In this document: positions 20,165 to 32,965 of the stretch, in pieces
How positions within the stretch are numbered: position 1 is the stretch's first letter
Layout: every line of letters begins with the position of its first letter
DNA from: Monodelphis domestica
Lineage: Eukaryota; Chordata; Mammalia; Didelphimorphia; Didelphidae
NCBI RefSeq assembly: GCF_027887165.1
Contig: NC_077235.1
Coordinates: forward strand, 16,763,383 to 16,827,382
DNA length: 64,000 nucleotides
Direction of reading: 5' to 3'
Notes under the pieces: model-generated
Database searches by the model: none
What the model was told of the DNA's origin: nothing
Seen by the model: the letters and a program-made list of their open reading frames with translations, nothing else
Made by a program: the position numbers and the translations under genes

Positions 20165-21754
20165 CTATCCCTACCTTTGGGGTGGTTGGGATGCTCTGGA
20201 TTTAAAAACTGTTTTCATTCCCCTTTATCTCCTGAACAAATATAATCATGCCAGTCCGTAGACCAAAATGATTGTTAAAATAAGCCCCATATCTTAGCCC
20301 TTGCCTTTCTGAGGATTTCATCATAGGATGACAGAACATTTGATCTAACAGGAGAAAAGTGGGAAGTAACTTAAAATGGGGGAGAAAAGCTCCCTAATTT
20401 GGAAAAAGAATGTCAGGTATAAGTTGGTAATGACCAGCAGTCAGCTGTAGAGCTTGATAGACACTTAGCTGAGCCAATCCTCAGCCCTTCCATTGGCCCT
20501 TGTGACTGTATCCTAACCCATTTTCTTTTGTAGCATTTCTTTTCCCCATGATCTTTCCAATGAATTCACCTATAGATTGCAAATCTCTCTCGCCATGCTA
20601 AGATTATCTTTCTTACTACCAATTCCTTCTAGGCTCCATCATTTCTTTCCTAACGTCTTCTGATTCGACTTTGAGACAACCCAGCACTCTGGAATCTTTG
20701 CTGCAACTTCTCCAATGAACAGATGTTCCTTTCCATCCTCTTAACAAGGTAAAATGCTCCAATTCTCAACTTTCCTCCTTCAACTCAGAATGGGGACTAA
20801 CTCTGACCTTTCCAGGTTCTCAACTTAAAGAGCCTTGGCTCCGGGTAAATAGAATTCTCAGGGGAAATCAAAAGGCCAATTTTCCCTCTGCTGCAGAAAT
20901 ATTTCTCAAGTCAATGAAAAGGACAGGAAACAATTCTTCTCCGGATTCTGTATTTTGGGGGCTCCTTTGAATTTCTCCTAAAGATGTCACCTTGAGAAAT
21001 TCTTCAGATTCTGAGCTGCGGGAAAATCTGGTCCAGGCTTTTGGCACCTAAGAAATGTCTTGAGGTAAATCTTTCCTTTCATAGGTTTTCATCTCTTCAC
21101 CCCCACACCAGAACTGCGGGGAGGGGTAGGGGTAAAATCCAGGGCCTTCCTAGAAATGTCTTGGGAGTTTCCCAGGTGGGGAATTCCTTTCTCTATTAAC
21201 GGTCATGTGCCAATGATCATCTGAAATAATGCGCACAAAGCCATTAGTTCTCCCCACTTCATAGGGAAAATTAGTTCTCCTTATTCCCTGGTCTTTTCAA
21301 ACAAAAACTTATCTATTGGAATGGTTGCACACTGGAAATTGACCTTCTAAAATACCCTAAGTCAGGTTATAGTTAATGATGCTTTTTCTTTTTCGAAAAT
21401 TCAAACCAGTTACATTTTCTCTTGAAAAACAAACTTAGGGTTACTAAGGAAAAGGTCCAAAATTTCCTCTAACTAGGAACACCTCTACGATTCACTTCTC
21501 TTTTTCTTTTTTTACTCTAATTTCCTTTGGGCTGCCAATTTGCCTTTCTCTTCCCCCTGCCTCAAAGCACCTTGGCCTATTGCTAAAGCTGCTCCTAGAG
21601 AGGAAATTTGTGGCTCAATTAAAAAATGTTCAGGGTTTCTTTAGCATTGAAAGCAAAACCTTTTCCCCCGTATTTCATGTCCTTTGACAGCAATTGAAAA
21701 ACCAGTCAGGTCTGTAGTTGCCAATCCACAAATGAAAATTCTTTACTCCAGAAA

Positions 21755-21790
<36 letters not shown>

Positions 21791-22979
21791 TAATCCGAAA
21801 AAATCAACACTAACTCTTTGAAAACAAATACCAGCTTGACAAAAAAATGTGAAATGACTCTGCACTAAGACTATGCATCTAATTGGCAATACTCAAAATT
21901 CACTGCACTTGACATACACAATTTCACACATTTTTCCTAGCAAAACTTGGGAAGAAAAGATTAGACAGTAAAGTCAAGAATTTCTGGACCTCCTTTGGCT
22001 TTCTGCTCTATAATCCCCAGTGCAGATGGCCAGCTCCTGCCCTTGTCTCTAGATTTTCAGAGGAATGAACTGTTGTAATACATCTTGATAGACATTATTT
22101 GCTAACGTTTCTATCACCTGCATGTAGAAGAAATCCATTAGACATACAGTATAGCCCAAACCCCACAGAATATTGAGAAGAAACAGAGAGCTTAAGTTCT
22201 TCAGCTTCTAGAGGAAGCTCTTTCATAAACCAAATTTGATAACTCTTTAGACCCTAAGCCCTGACATTTCAATTCATGAAGAAATTTTCTCTATATTTTA
22301 TTCATTATTTTATTTGATCATTTCCTAACATTATTCATTGGAGACAAAAATCATTTTCTTTTCCTTCCCCCCTTCAACCCCCCACTTATCCCATAACCGA
22401 AACGTGATTCCACTGGGTATCATATGTGTTCTTGATTCAAACCCATTTCCATGTTGTTGGTATTTGCATTAGAGTGTTCATTTAGAGTCTCTCCTCTGTC
22501 ATGTCCCCTTAACCCCTGCAGTGAAGCAGTTGCTTTTCCTCGGTGTTTTTACTCCCACAGTTTGTCCTCTGCTTGTGGATAGTGTTTTTTTCTCGTAGAT
22601 TGCTGCAGATTGTTCAGGTTCATTGCATTGACACTAATGGAGAAGTCCATTACCTTCGATTGTACCACAGTGTACAGTCTCTGTGTACAGTGTTTTCCTG
22701 GTTCTGCTCCTTTCGCTCTGCATCATTTCTTAGAGGTTGCTCCAGTCTCCATGGAATTCCTCCACTTTATTATTCCTTTTAGCACAATAGTATTCCAGCA
22801 CCAAGAGTTACCACAATTTGTTCAGCCATTCCCCAATTGAAGGGCATCCCCTCATTTTCCAATTTTTGGCCACCACAAAGAGCACAGCTATGAATATTCT
22901 TGGACAAGTCTTTTTCCTTATTATCTCTTTGGGGTACAAACCCAGAAATGCTATGGCTGGCTCAAAGGGCAGTCAGTCT

Positions 22980-25900
22980 TTTATTGCCCTTTGGGCATAA
23001 TTCCAAATTGCCCTCCAGAATGGTTGGATCAGTTCACAACCCCACCAGCAGTGAATTAATGTCCCTACTTTGCCACATTCCCTCCAGCATTCATTACTTT
23101 CCTTTGCTGTCATGTTAGCCAATCTGCTAGGTGTGAGGTGATACCTCAGAGTTGTTTTGATTTGCATCTCTCTGATTATAAGAGATGTAGAACACTTTTT
23201 CATGTGCCTATTAATAATTTTGATTTCTTTATCTGAAAACTGCCTATTCATGTCCCTTGTCCATTTATCAATTACAGAATGGCTTGATTTTTTGTACAAT
23301 TGATTTAGCTCTTTGTAAATTTGAGTAATTAAACCTTTGTCAGAAGTTTTTATGTAGATTGTTTCCCAGTTTGTTGCTTCCCTTCTGATTTTGGTTACAT
23401 TGGTTTTGTTTGTTCAAAACCTTTTTAATTTGATGTAATCAAAATTATTGATTTTAAATTTTGTGACTCTTTCTAAGTCCTGCTTGGTTTTAAAATCTTT
23501 CCCTTCCCAAAGGTCAGACATGTATACTATTCTTTGTTTGCCTAATTTACTTATAATTTTCTTCTTTATGTTCAGGTCATTCACCCATTCTGAGTTTATC
23601 TTGGTGTAGGGTGTGAGGTGTTGTTCCAAACCTAATCTCTCCCAGACTGTCTTCCAATTTTCCCAGCAGTTTTCATGAAATAGTGGATTTTTGTCCTAAA
23701 AGCTGGGATCTTTGGGTTTATCATATACTGTCTTGCTGAGGTCACTTACCCCAAGTCTATTCCACTGATCCTCCTTTCTGTCTCTTAGCCAGTAACAAAT
23801 TGTTTTGATGACTGCTGCTTTCTATTATAGTTTGAGATCTGTGACTGCAAGGCCCCCTTCCTTTGTATTTTTTTTTCCATTATTTCCCTGGATATCCTTG
23901 ATCCTTCATTCTTCCAAATGAACTTTGTTATGGTTTTTTCTAAATCAGTAAAACAATGTTTGGAAGTTCATTGGGTATGGCACTAAATATATAAATAAGT
24001 TTGGGTAGGATGGTCATTTTTATTATATTGGCTCCTCCTACCCATGAGCATTTAATGTTTTTCCAATTGCTCAAGTGTAGTTTTAGTTGTGTGGAGAGTG
24101 TTTTGTAGTTGTGCTCATATAGTTCCTGTCTTTGTCTCAGGAGATAGATTCCTAAGTATTTTATTTTGTCTAAGGTGATTTTGAATGGGATTTCTCTTTC
24201 TAGTTCTTGCTGCTGAGGTGTGTTGGAAATATATAGAAATGCTGATGACTTATGTGGGTTTATTTTGTATCCTGCAACTTTGCTAAAGTTGTTGATTATT
24301 TCAATTAGCTTTTTGGTTGAATCTCTAGGATTCTTTTAGTAGACCATCATGTCTTCCACATAGAGCGATAACTTGGTCTCCTCATTGCCTGTTTTAATGC
24401 CTTCCATTTCTTTTTCTTCTCTAATTGCTTTTGCTAGTGTCTCTAGTACAATTTCAAATAATAGATGTGATAATGGGCATCCTTGTTTCACTCCTGATAT
24501 TATTGGGAATGCATCTAGTTTATCCCCATTGCAGATGATATTAGCTGATGGTTTTAGATATATACTGTTTATTATTTTTAGGAATGACCCTTCTATTCCT
24601 ATGCTTTCTAGTGTTTTTAATAGGCATGAATGTTGTATTTTATCAAAGACTTTCTCTGCGTCTATTGAAATAATGATGTGATTTTTGTTGGTTTGCTTGT
24701 TTATATGGTCAATTATGTGGGTGGTTTTCCTAATATTGAACCAGCCCTGCATCCCTGGTATAAATCCTACTTGATCATGGTGGATGACCCTTCTGATCAC
24801 TTGCTGGAGTCTTTTTGCTAGTATCCTATTTAAGATTTTTGCATCTATATTCATTGCTCTATAATTTTCTTTCTCTGTTTTTGAACTCCTGGTTTTGGAA
24901 TCAGTACCATGTTTGTGTCATAAAAGGAATTTGGTAGAACTCCCTCTTTGCTTATTATGTCAAATAGTTTGTATAGTATTGGGATTAGCTGTTCCTTGAA
25001 TGTTTGATATAATTCACTTGTGAATCCATCAGGCCCTGATTTTTTCTAGGGAGTTCTTTGATGGCCTGTTGGATTTCATTTTCTGATATGGGATTATTTA
25101 AGAATTCTGTTTCTTCTTATGTTAATCTAGGCAATTTATATTTTTGTAAATATTCATCCATATCACCTAGGTTGGTATATTTATTGCCATATAGTTGGGG
25201 AAAGTAGTTTTTAATGATTGCCTTAATTTGCTCTTCATTGGAGGTGCTGTCCCCCTTTTCATCTTTGATGCTGTTAATTTGCCTTTCTTCTTTCCTTTTT
25301 TTAATTAGATTGACCAGTACTTTGTCTATTTTGTCTGTTTTTTCAAAGTACCAGCTTCTAGTCTTGTTTATTAGTTCAATAGTTCTATCACTTTTGATTT
25401 TATTAATTTCTCCCTTAATTTTTAGGATCTCTAGTTTGGTTTTCTTCTGGGGGTTTTAAATTTGTTTGCTTTCAAGTTTTTTTATTTGCATTTCCAATTC
25501 ATTGATCTCTGCCCTCCCTAGTTTAATAATATATGCACTCAGGGATATGAATTTTCCTCTAAGTACTGCTTTGGCTGCATCCCATTAGGTTTGAAAGGAT
25601 GTCTCACCATTGTCATTTTCCTCAATGAAATTATTAATTGTTTCTATGATTTCTTCTCTAAGTAAACAATTTTGGAGTATCATATTGTTTAATTTCCAAT
25701 TAATTTTTGATTTGGTTCTCCATGTACCCTTACAGATCATTTTTTTTTGCCTTGTGATCTGAAAAGGCTGCATTTATTATTTCTGGTTTTCTGCATTTGT
25801 ATGCCATGTTTCTGTGACCTAGTGTATTGTTAGTCTTTGTGAATGTGCCATGTGGTGCTGAGAAGAAAGTGTATTCCTTTTTGTCCCTATTTATTTTTCT

Positions 25901-26485
25901 CCATATGTCTATTAACTCTAATTTTTCTAAGATTTCATTCACTTTTTTCACCTCTTTCTTATTTTTTTTATTTGATTTATCTAAATTTGATAGTGGTTGG
26001 TTCAAATCTCCTACTAATATGGTTTTACTGTCTATTTCCTTCACTTCTACTAGTTTCTCCCTTAGAAATCTGGGTGCTATACTATTTCGTGCATACATGT
26101 TGATTTGTGATATTTCATCATTATCTACATTATCTGTAGTCCCTTTTAACAAAATATAGTTACCTTCCCTATCCCTTTTAATCAGGTCTATTTTTGCTTT
26201 GGCTTTGTCAGATATCATGATTGTAACTGCTGCCTTCTTTCTATCAGTTGAGGCCCAGAAGGTCTTACTCCATCCTTTAATTCTGACCTTGTGGGTGTCT
26301 ACCTGCCTCATGTGTGTTTCTTGAAGACAACATATCATACGGTTTTGGATTCTAATCCATTCTGCTATTCGTCTACATTTTATGGGTGAGTTCATCCCAT
26401 TCACGTTCAAAGTTATGATTGTCACTTGTGGACTCCCTGGCATTTTGATATCCTCCCCTAATTCTGACCTTTCTTTTTTAGCCAT
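22980..26485 (-). pseudogene. L1 ORF2 (endonuclease-reverse transcriptase), broken
   Basis: The N-terminal endonuclease is clear at 25730-26485: TLNVNGMNSP, CLQETHM, VGDLNQPLS (GDFNTPLS in active relatives), YTFFSAPHGT and SDHKA. The reverse transcriptase is clear at 24336-24854: [36 protein letters not shown]. The catalytic YADD box reads LYVEDMMVY, so one catalytic Asp is lost. The C-terminal Cys-rich segment ([19 protein letters not shown]) is at 22973-23299. The reading frame is broken into at least five pieces by frameshifts and stops. It is therefore a dead LINE gene. Confidence 0.88.
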
Positions 26486-27127
26486 AACCTTTTAAGGCAG
26501 TGAATTACTTTAAATCAGTCCCCCTAGTCCCCTCCCTTGATATGTTTCCCTTTCTAGCCCCTCCATTTTTGTTCCCTTCCCCTGCCCTTTCTCCTTCCCT
26601 CCCTTTTTGTGTTTCCTCCCTCTTACCCCCCTTGGTTTTTTCTTCTTCCTTACCCTGTTGGATAAGAAAAATACAAGATCCCAATGGATCTGGATGCTCT
26701 TCCCTCTCAGAGTTGATTTCACTGAGACTAAGGTTTAAGTAAAAACTCTCTTCCTCTCCCTCTTATAGGAGAATTCTTCCCCTCCCCTTCCCATGTGTAT
26801 CTTTGTGTGAGAAAGATTATTCTATTTAAATTTTTTTCTTTATTTCTTGGAGTATATCTTACTACCATCAATGATTCCTCCCCTCCCTTTTTCTTTCTAT
26901 CCCCACTTTCTCCATATCATCTTGATGCCCCAAACTTTCCCTATGCATGAATCTTCTTGCTACTCTAATGATGCATACAATTTTTGAGAGTTACACATTA
27001 CATTTTCCCCACATATTAATATATATAATTTGATATAAATGTAGTTCTTATAGAAGAGAGTTTGAATAAAATAAAAAGATAACATTTTTCTCCTTTTCCC
27101 TTTCCTTCATATTTATCTTTTCATGTT

Positions 27128-28126
27128 TCTCTTGGTCTTTTTGTTTGGATATCAAACTTTCCACAGAGCTCTGGTCTTTTCTTTACAAACACTTGGAAAT
27201 CTTGTATTTTGTTGAATGCCCATACTTTCCCCTGGAGGTATATAGTCAGTTTTCATGGATAGCTGATTCTTGGTTGAAGACCCATCTCTCTTGCTTTTCT
27301 GAATATCATGATCCATGCCTTATGGTCATTCAGAGTGGAAATTGCTAGGTCCTGTGTGACACTGATTGGTGTCCCTTTATATCTAAATTGTCTTTTTATG
27401 ACTTCTTGTAAGATTTTTTCTTTTGCTTGGAAGCTTTGGGATTTGGCAATTACGTTTCTGGGAGTTGTCTTTTGGGGATTTAGTGTAGAGGGTGTTCTGT
27501 GGACTCTTTAAATGCATATTTTGTCCCCTTGTTCTAGAATCTCTGGGCAGTTTTCTTTGATGATATCATGTATTATGATATCAAGATTACTGTTTATTTC
27601 TGGCTTCTCTGGTAGACCAATGATTCTCAGATTGTCTCTCCTTCCTCTCTTTTCCAGGTCTGTCACCTTGTCAGTGAGATTTTTTATGTTATCTTCTAAT
27701 TCTTTAGTCTTTTTACTTTGCTTTATTAATTCTCGCTCTTTTTCAAGATCATTGTCTTCCAGTTGCCTGACTCTGACCTTTAAAGACTGGGTTTCCTTTT
27801 CAGTTTGGTCTGACCTGTTTTTGAGCCTTCGAGCTGTTTCTGCATTTGCATATTTTGGTCTCTCAGGTTGCTGAGTTCCTTTTGCATTTTTTCCCATTTT
27901 TCCTGCCAGAAGGCTTCCATCTTTTTGATAATTTCCGATTTGAATTCTTCAAGAGTTTGTGGAGAATTTCCATTTCCTTTGGAAGGTTTTGGAGCATTTG
28001 TTTGTGTTTCCTCTTCTACCTCCTCTGTATTTTGTATTTTTGCTTCATAAAATATGTCCAAAGTCCCCCCTTCTTCTTACTTTTCTTGGTGATTGAAGGC
28101 TTTTGCATTTCTGTACTGTTTTCCAT
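27128..28126 (-). pseudogene. L1 ORF1 (RNA-binding chaperone), broken
   Basis: Starts near 28126 (MENSTEMQKPSITKKSKK...). A frame change lies near a G6 run at about 28070, and another near 27800-27860. A Lys/Glu-rich coiled-coil region follows (LEDNDLEKERELIKQSKKTK). The RRM entry is RGRRDNLRIIGLPE and the C-terminal domain holds KEKILQEVIKRQFRYKGTPI. These are the usual L1 ORF1p parts in order. The stop at 27508 and the frame changes disable it. Confidence 0.82.
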
Positions 28127-28791
28127 CTCTATGGTTTTTCTTCCCCTTTCCACTCAGAGATCTGAGTGAGGACGACTGGCTCTTAGTGTATCTGTCTGAT
28201 GGTCCGAGGCTTAATCCCCAGGCAAATTATCCATTCTCCTCAGCTGCGCTGTTTTCCCGGGGAAGCCCAGGGTTTGCTCTCCCATGCCTGCCGCCTTTTC
28301 GGGTGTTACTGCTTTCATTTCCCTCCAGTTGCTCCCCTGCTGCCTTACTTCCACGCTCTGAGCCAGGCACAGCACTGCATCAAGATACCTCAGTGCCTGT
28401 GCTGGCCCTGAGGTTCCTGTCCGTTCAGAGGGCCCTGCACTCTAAGGGGGAAGAGGTCCTGGCCTCCTTGAGCTCTAAGGGCTCAATCCCCATCAGGGAT
28501 GGGATTAGTTTCAGCTGGTTTGGTCTGGATGTGCCACAAGGCAAAAACCTCCTGTGAGACTCAGATGGAAGGACCCAGCCAGGGGGCTACAGGCTCCCCC
28601 CCCCCCGACCCCGTCTCTCTCAGGCTGCTTCCCTGCTGTCTGTATTGGACACCCTGAGATTGGCCCAGGTTGCTTTCAAGGTACACCCTTCAAACCAGCA
28701 CCTTTGCAGGCCCCGAGGCTTCTGCTGCTGCTGTGGGCTCAACACTCTGGGTTGGGGGGGAGGGGTCCTGGTACCTTCCTTCTGCCGTCCC

Positions 28792-29476
28792 TAAAGCCTC
28801 CCGCCAGTGAGAAGCTTTATGGTAGGAAGATAGAAATAGGATAGAAGTTTTGGATCCTGCGAAGGTCGTGAAGGAGCCTATCCTTGAGATGTCAATAATG
28901 AGTCAGTAATCAATTATTATTAATATTTTGGAGCCGCAGCCACGCTCTGATCACTGGACGTTACTGACAGGGTATATTCCACCCAGAGATCCCTTTTAAC
29001 ACTACACTGGTCAGAGGATGATATAGTTCAGCTGGGAGAATTAATAGAGACCAATAGAATTAGAGAATGCTAGGTATTAGCATTGGAAAAGAAAGAGAGA
29101 GAGAGACTTGGCCGAAGGCCAGGCCTCAGGTGAAGATAGAGAGAAGAGAGAAAGGTGGAGATAGCAAACCTGTAGCTGGCCAGGGCTTCCCAATTTATTC
29201 TCTTTGATACGCAAATGAACTCAATACATATTGATAAGTTACATAATGCCTCAATACTTATAGATGAGTTACATAGTGTATTGCCATTGGATAATTGCAA
29301 ATTACGACAAGGTGAAGGTGGAGTTTTTATCCTCAGGTGAGTGAAACAAAGGGAAGCAAGGTTTCGTGCCCTAAGTTCAGCCACGCTGGGAAAGAGTTCA
29401 TTGCCATGCGCAGAATGGCCATGTGCCCATTCACAAACCTTGTCTCTTTATAATACCTATGGGCTGGACTGCTACA
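28792..29476 (-). mobile_element. solo LTR inside the L1 5' UTR
   Basis: 685 bp, flanked by 5-bp duplications gtccc (28787-28791 and 29477-29481). On the minus strand it starts tgtagcagtccagccc, has a TATA-like ttataaagag and an aataaa-type signal, and ends ...ggaggcttta, giving tg...ta ends. The same family is present at 48294-48907. It entered the L1 after the L1 entered array copy 2. Fossil; no internal region. Confidence 0.85.
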
Positions 29477-30283
29477 GTCCCCTAAGACCCAAGTGTTCTA
29501 GGATTCTGGCTTTTCGGGGGCATACCTTTTGATTTCAGTCCAGAAGGTGGGTTCCCCGGTTCTGTCCTGTTGTTGAGTTTGAATTTCAGTCCCCTAGGAG
29601 CATTCATTTTCTGATTGATAAGGAATGGTTTTCAGAGGTCTAAACTTTTGTGGCTTCTAAGCCGCCATCTTGACCTGAAGTTGAAACTTTCTCTATTTTA
29701 ATAGCCTTAAAGCAGTTACCCAGACCCTCTATAGAACACTCTGGATCTCACACTCCAACTCAAACTTCCCAGTCAAAGCATTTAGCCAACCATTCACGCA
29801 TGTTACCTATACTATCCTTGCTCTTCCTTCTACTAGAAATACTGCTTCACTCACATACACAGGTAAAAACACTCAGTCACACACAAAAATTGGTCAATGG
29901 TGGAGTTGTGGTCAGGTTGAACCAGGTTCCATTTTGGCCGACGTACATTGGAACCAGATTTGATTGATGTTCCACACACTTTCTAACATTTCCAGGTAAG
30001 TGGTCCATCATATATCATATATATAACTATGTCCATATGTGAACAAGAACTTGACAGCATTCCCACTGGGGTGTAGGCTGGGGCATTCATGGAAACGCGA
30101 TTGCCCAGTTGGTTCCTGATTAAAGAGAAGTTCATTTTCTGAAAGATTGGCTTACCTAACCGAACCCACCCAGCTGATTCCTGACTCTATTCAATGGGTT
30201 CTTGCATGTACCTCACATCTGGCGGTCAAACTGGCTGGAAGTTTAGGTAGCCATAATTTGAGCATCCTGGATGCCTCGCCATT

Positions 30284-30916
30284 TGTTAACTTAGAAATAA
30301 CACAGAATTCTCAAATAATCTGAAAAACCAAGACTTGAATCAGGATAGGTATAAATCCCAGATTCTATTCCTTTATCAGAGTCTGGTGCCACAGATTTTA
30401 CAGGGCAGAAACCCTGGACTCTGGCAATGTTATCCCTGGGAGGGCCACCAGGCTAGGTGACAACTCCGTGGAATAAAAGAATTTGGGGAACCTCTCTACC
30501 ACATGGGGGAAATCCAGGAGCAGGGAAAGATGAGTGACAATGCTGTATCTACAAAGGAAATCACTGACAGGATACAATGAAGCTTAGGAAAGGAATCCTC
30601 GCCAAAGGCTAGGGTCTAAGAGAGGGGGATGCTTACAAAGGATACTAAAGAATGGTCACTGCCTGGTGTGGATCTTCTTGGGAAAGGGTCTCTTGATACA
30701 AGAGGGGAGACTACCTAACTAGGACTGGCATTCACCTAAGGGTTCCCCACTCAGTCTGAAACTGCTCGCCTGGGATTCCCTTCAGGGTGGATTCCCATGG
30801 GAACAGGGAAGAAGTACAATATTTGGGGTCTCCAACCTACAAGCTCCTCCTGAAACCTGGGCTTCACCAGATCCCACTAGGCCTCAAGTATGTGGTTTCT
30901 AGATTCCATGTTGACA
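30284..30916 (-). repeat. LTR (5' LTR of provirus copy 2)
   Basis: 633 bp, the same length as 12661-13293. Plus strand tgttaacttagaaataac ... gattccatgttgaca. Confidence 0.78.
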
Positions 30917-31311
30917 CACCTTATTGCTGATGCTGTGAATACATTCACTGCATTCAATCAGGAAAAGCAGGAGCTGTATTTGTCAATGGTGGCCATTAAT
31001 GCAGGAACAGTATGGTTTTTTGCAGGAAACACAATTGCTTACAGTTTGACACGTGATAAAGATCATAGCACAGACTTATAAAATCCCATGTGATACCTTG
31101 TCTGTTGTTTATCTGGTTATTTGTTAAAAAGCTCTAAAAATTACAGGAATTTAAGATGCAAAACATGTTCTGTCGATTCACACCACTGTGAATCCTATCT
31201 TGCAAAGACAGAGTTAAAATTTTAGAACACACTTTTTCTCTCACACACCAATCTCCCCATTCCCCTCTCTGAGGAAATGTCAAAGGTCAATGGACTTCCC
31301 GATGTTCTTAT
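30917..31311. repeat. inter-LTR spacer module, copy 2
   Basis: Equivalent of 13294-13685. A plus-strand frame at 30890-31081 reads through LIADAVNTFTAFNQEKQEL and ends in a stop; it starts inside the LTR. I recognise no protein family. It is interrupted in copy 1 and looks like a relic or chance frame. Confidence 0.55.
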
Positions 31312-31440
31312 TGTCAACCTGGAATCAAGAAACCCCAACCTTTTGGCATAGTGGGATCTGGAGTAGCCTGGGTTTCCGGAGGAGCTTGTAGGTTGCAGAC
31401 CCCAAAGTTTGTACTTGTTCCCTGATCCCGTGAGAATACA
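31312..31440 (+). mobile_element. LTR 5' piece
   Basis: Begins tgtcaacctggaatcaagaa, as at 4865, and passes into GACA repeat after about 130 bases. Confidence 0.7.
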
Positions 31441-32125
31441 GAGAGATAGAGACAGACAAACAGAAAGACAGATAGGCAGGCCGACTGGCAGATGGGTAGT
31501 CAGATAGGTAGGAGGGAAGATAGATGGATATAGAGATAGCACATCGAGAGACACATAGTCAGACACAGACAGAGAGATAGACAGGGGGAGAGACAGACAG
31601 ATAGAGAGATAAATAGATAGCAAGATATTACAAACAGACAGAAACACAAACAGAATGAGAGATAGTCAGAGACATTGAAAGATTAATAGAACATGAGAAT
31701 ATTGGAGAGTGAAACAAAGGGACAGACAGAGACAGAGAGATGGAAGGACAGACCGAGGGAAGATGGAATGGAGAGACAGACAGACTGAGGGAGACACAGA
31801 AAGTCAGTCAAATGCATAGACAGATAGGGATAGACAGATAGGAATACACATAGATAGATAGATACAGCTAGATCAATAGATTGATATAAAGACAGAATGA
31901 GAAAAAAACGGAATGACAGACACAGACCGACGGATCGACAGACATACAGAAAGACTGACAGATGGACTAGTTTCTCTGTCATTTTGTCTATCTGCCTGCC
32001 TGTCTGTGTGTCTATCAGCCTGTCCTTCTATCTACAAGTCCCACCTGGCTATATCTATGTGTCTATGTGTTTATGGATGTATAATCGAATCTATCTATCT
32101 TTCTATCTGTCTGTCTGTCACTCTA

Positions 32126-32165
<40 letters not shown>

Positions 32166-32250
32166 TCTATATCTTTGTGTATCTGTTGGTATAGTCTATA
32201 TATCTATCTGCCTGACTGTTTGTGCATGGATCAGTCTATGTGTAGGTCAT
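31441..32250. repeat. GACA arm, pivot, TCTG/TCTA arm
   Basis: Purine arm to about 31970, a pivot, then a pyrimidine arm with TCTA/TCTG runs near 32084-32171 that leads straight into U10. The extra LTR and repeat block at 14675-16390 has no counterpart here. Confidence 0.87.
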
Positions 32251-32535
32251 TTTAAAGTGTTGTGACATCCTGGGGAACTACAACTCCCAGTGTCCTCTAG
32301 GCGTCCCCCCCTTTGAGTCCTGGATTGGGATTGGTCTGGTAATGGACCATTCCAGGATTCCGGGGGAGGTCAATGTCCATGGTCCCTCCTTAGCATGGGA
32401 TTGGTCCATTTCAAGACATCCATTGCCCATCATAGCATTGGTCAAATTCAAGACCATTCCCTCACCAGAAATAAGGGTTAGGGACCCCGGGAGCTCGCTA
32501 GGAGATATAGTCCCCTGGGGCCACAACTCTTGAAA
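32251..32535 (+). promoter_or_regulatory. SBS/NF-Y palindromic unit U10
   Basis: The SBS-like motif actacaactcccagtgtcc begins at 32277. ATTGG boxes lie near 32330, 32400 and 32437. The right inverted motif is degraded (gctcgctaggagatatagtc). Linker 32536-32689 follows. Confidence 0.7.
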
Positions 32536-32689
32536 ACCCACAAGATATCTCTCTATGAATGTATGTAGTAGGAGAGATGGACAGCTGGACAGACAGAAGG
32601 ACTGACAGACAGAGTATTTGATCTGTTATTCTGTCTATTCGCCTACTGGTTTGTACATCTGTCAGCCTGTCTGTGTTTCTTTCATGGGT

Positions 32690-32965
32690 TTTCAAGTGTT
32701 TTGAACTACAGCCCCCATTGTGCTCCTGGAGTCCCTCCCCTTTGAGTCCTGGCTTGGGATTGGTCCGGAATTGGACCAATCCCGTGTTGTGGGAGGGACA
32801 ATGCCCGTTGCCCCTCCTTAGCCAAGGTTTGGTCCATCTCAAGACGAATCACACACACTAAAGTAGGTAGCATCATTCCTCACGGGAGCCTACCTCTGAG
32901 GAAATATGGGGGAGGGATCCCTGGAGCACACTGTGGGATACAATTCCTCAGGCCACAACCCAAGA
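32690..32965 (+). promoter_or_regulatory. SBS/NF-Y palindromic unit U11, upstream of exon-like module copy 3
   Basis: The SBS-like motif actacagcccccattgtgct begins at 32705. CCAAT elements include attggaccaatcccg near 32770. The right inverted motif is worn (cactgtgggatacaattcct). It ends about 305 bases before the exon-like module. Confidence 0.68.

Larger units (their letters stand above)
22296..29685 (-). mobile_element. near full-length L1 (interrupted by a solo LTR)
   Basis: A complete L1 in outline on the minus strand. The 5' UTR begins near 29685 with a YY1-like CAAGATGGCGGC (plus 29662-29672 is its complement). ORF1 remnant lies at 27128-28126, ORF2 remnant at about 22980-26485, and the 3' UTR to 22296. 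The empty site is seen in copy 1 (near 12180-12197), and flanks repeat about 13-15 bases (aaattttctctat / aaactttctctat). The body is about 6.7 kb without the solo LTR at 28792-29476. Both ORFs are broken, so it is not expected to move. Confidence 0.9.
20006..30916 (-). mobile_element. ERV1-like provirus fossil, copy 2, split by an L1
   Basis: Same provirus as copy 1: 3' LTR stub at 20006-20060, internal sequence 20061-22295 and 29686-30283, 5' LTR at 30284-30916. A full-length L1 (22296-29685) is inserted in the internal region. Next to the 5' LTR, positions 30262-30281 read on the minus strand resemble a tRNA-Arg primer site (begins TGGCGAGGCATCC). Internally deleted and broken. Class I-like, inferred from the apparent 4-bp duplication and primer type. 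(CA)n lies at about 20109-20161 and 21756-21788. Confidence 0.68.

Noticed and set aside
26510-26722. Lys/Arg/Gly-rich minus-strand protein
   Set aside because: It lies between the two ORFs of the L1 and is purine-rich linker sequence.
28093-28844. Plus-strand frames of 154 and 96 codons
   Set aside because: They are antisense to the GC-rich L1 5' UTR and start of ORF1.
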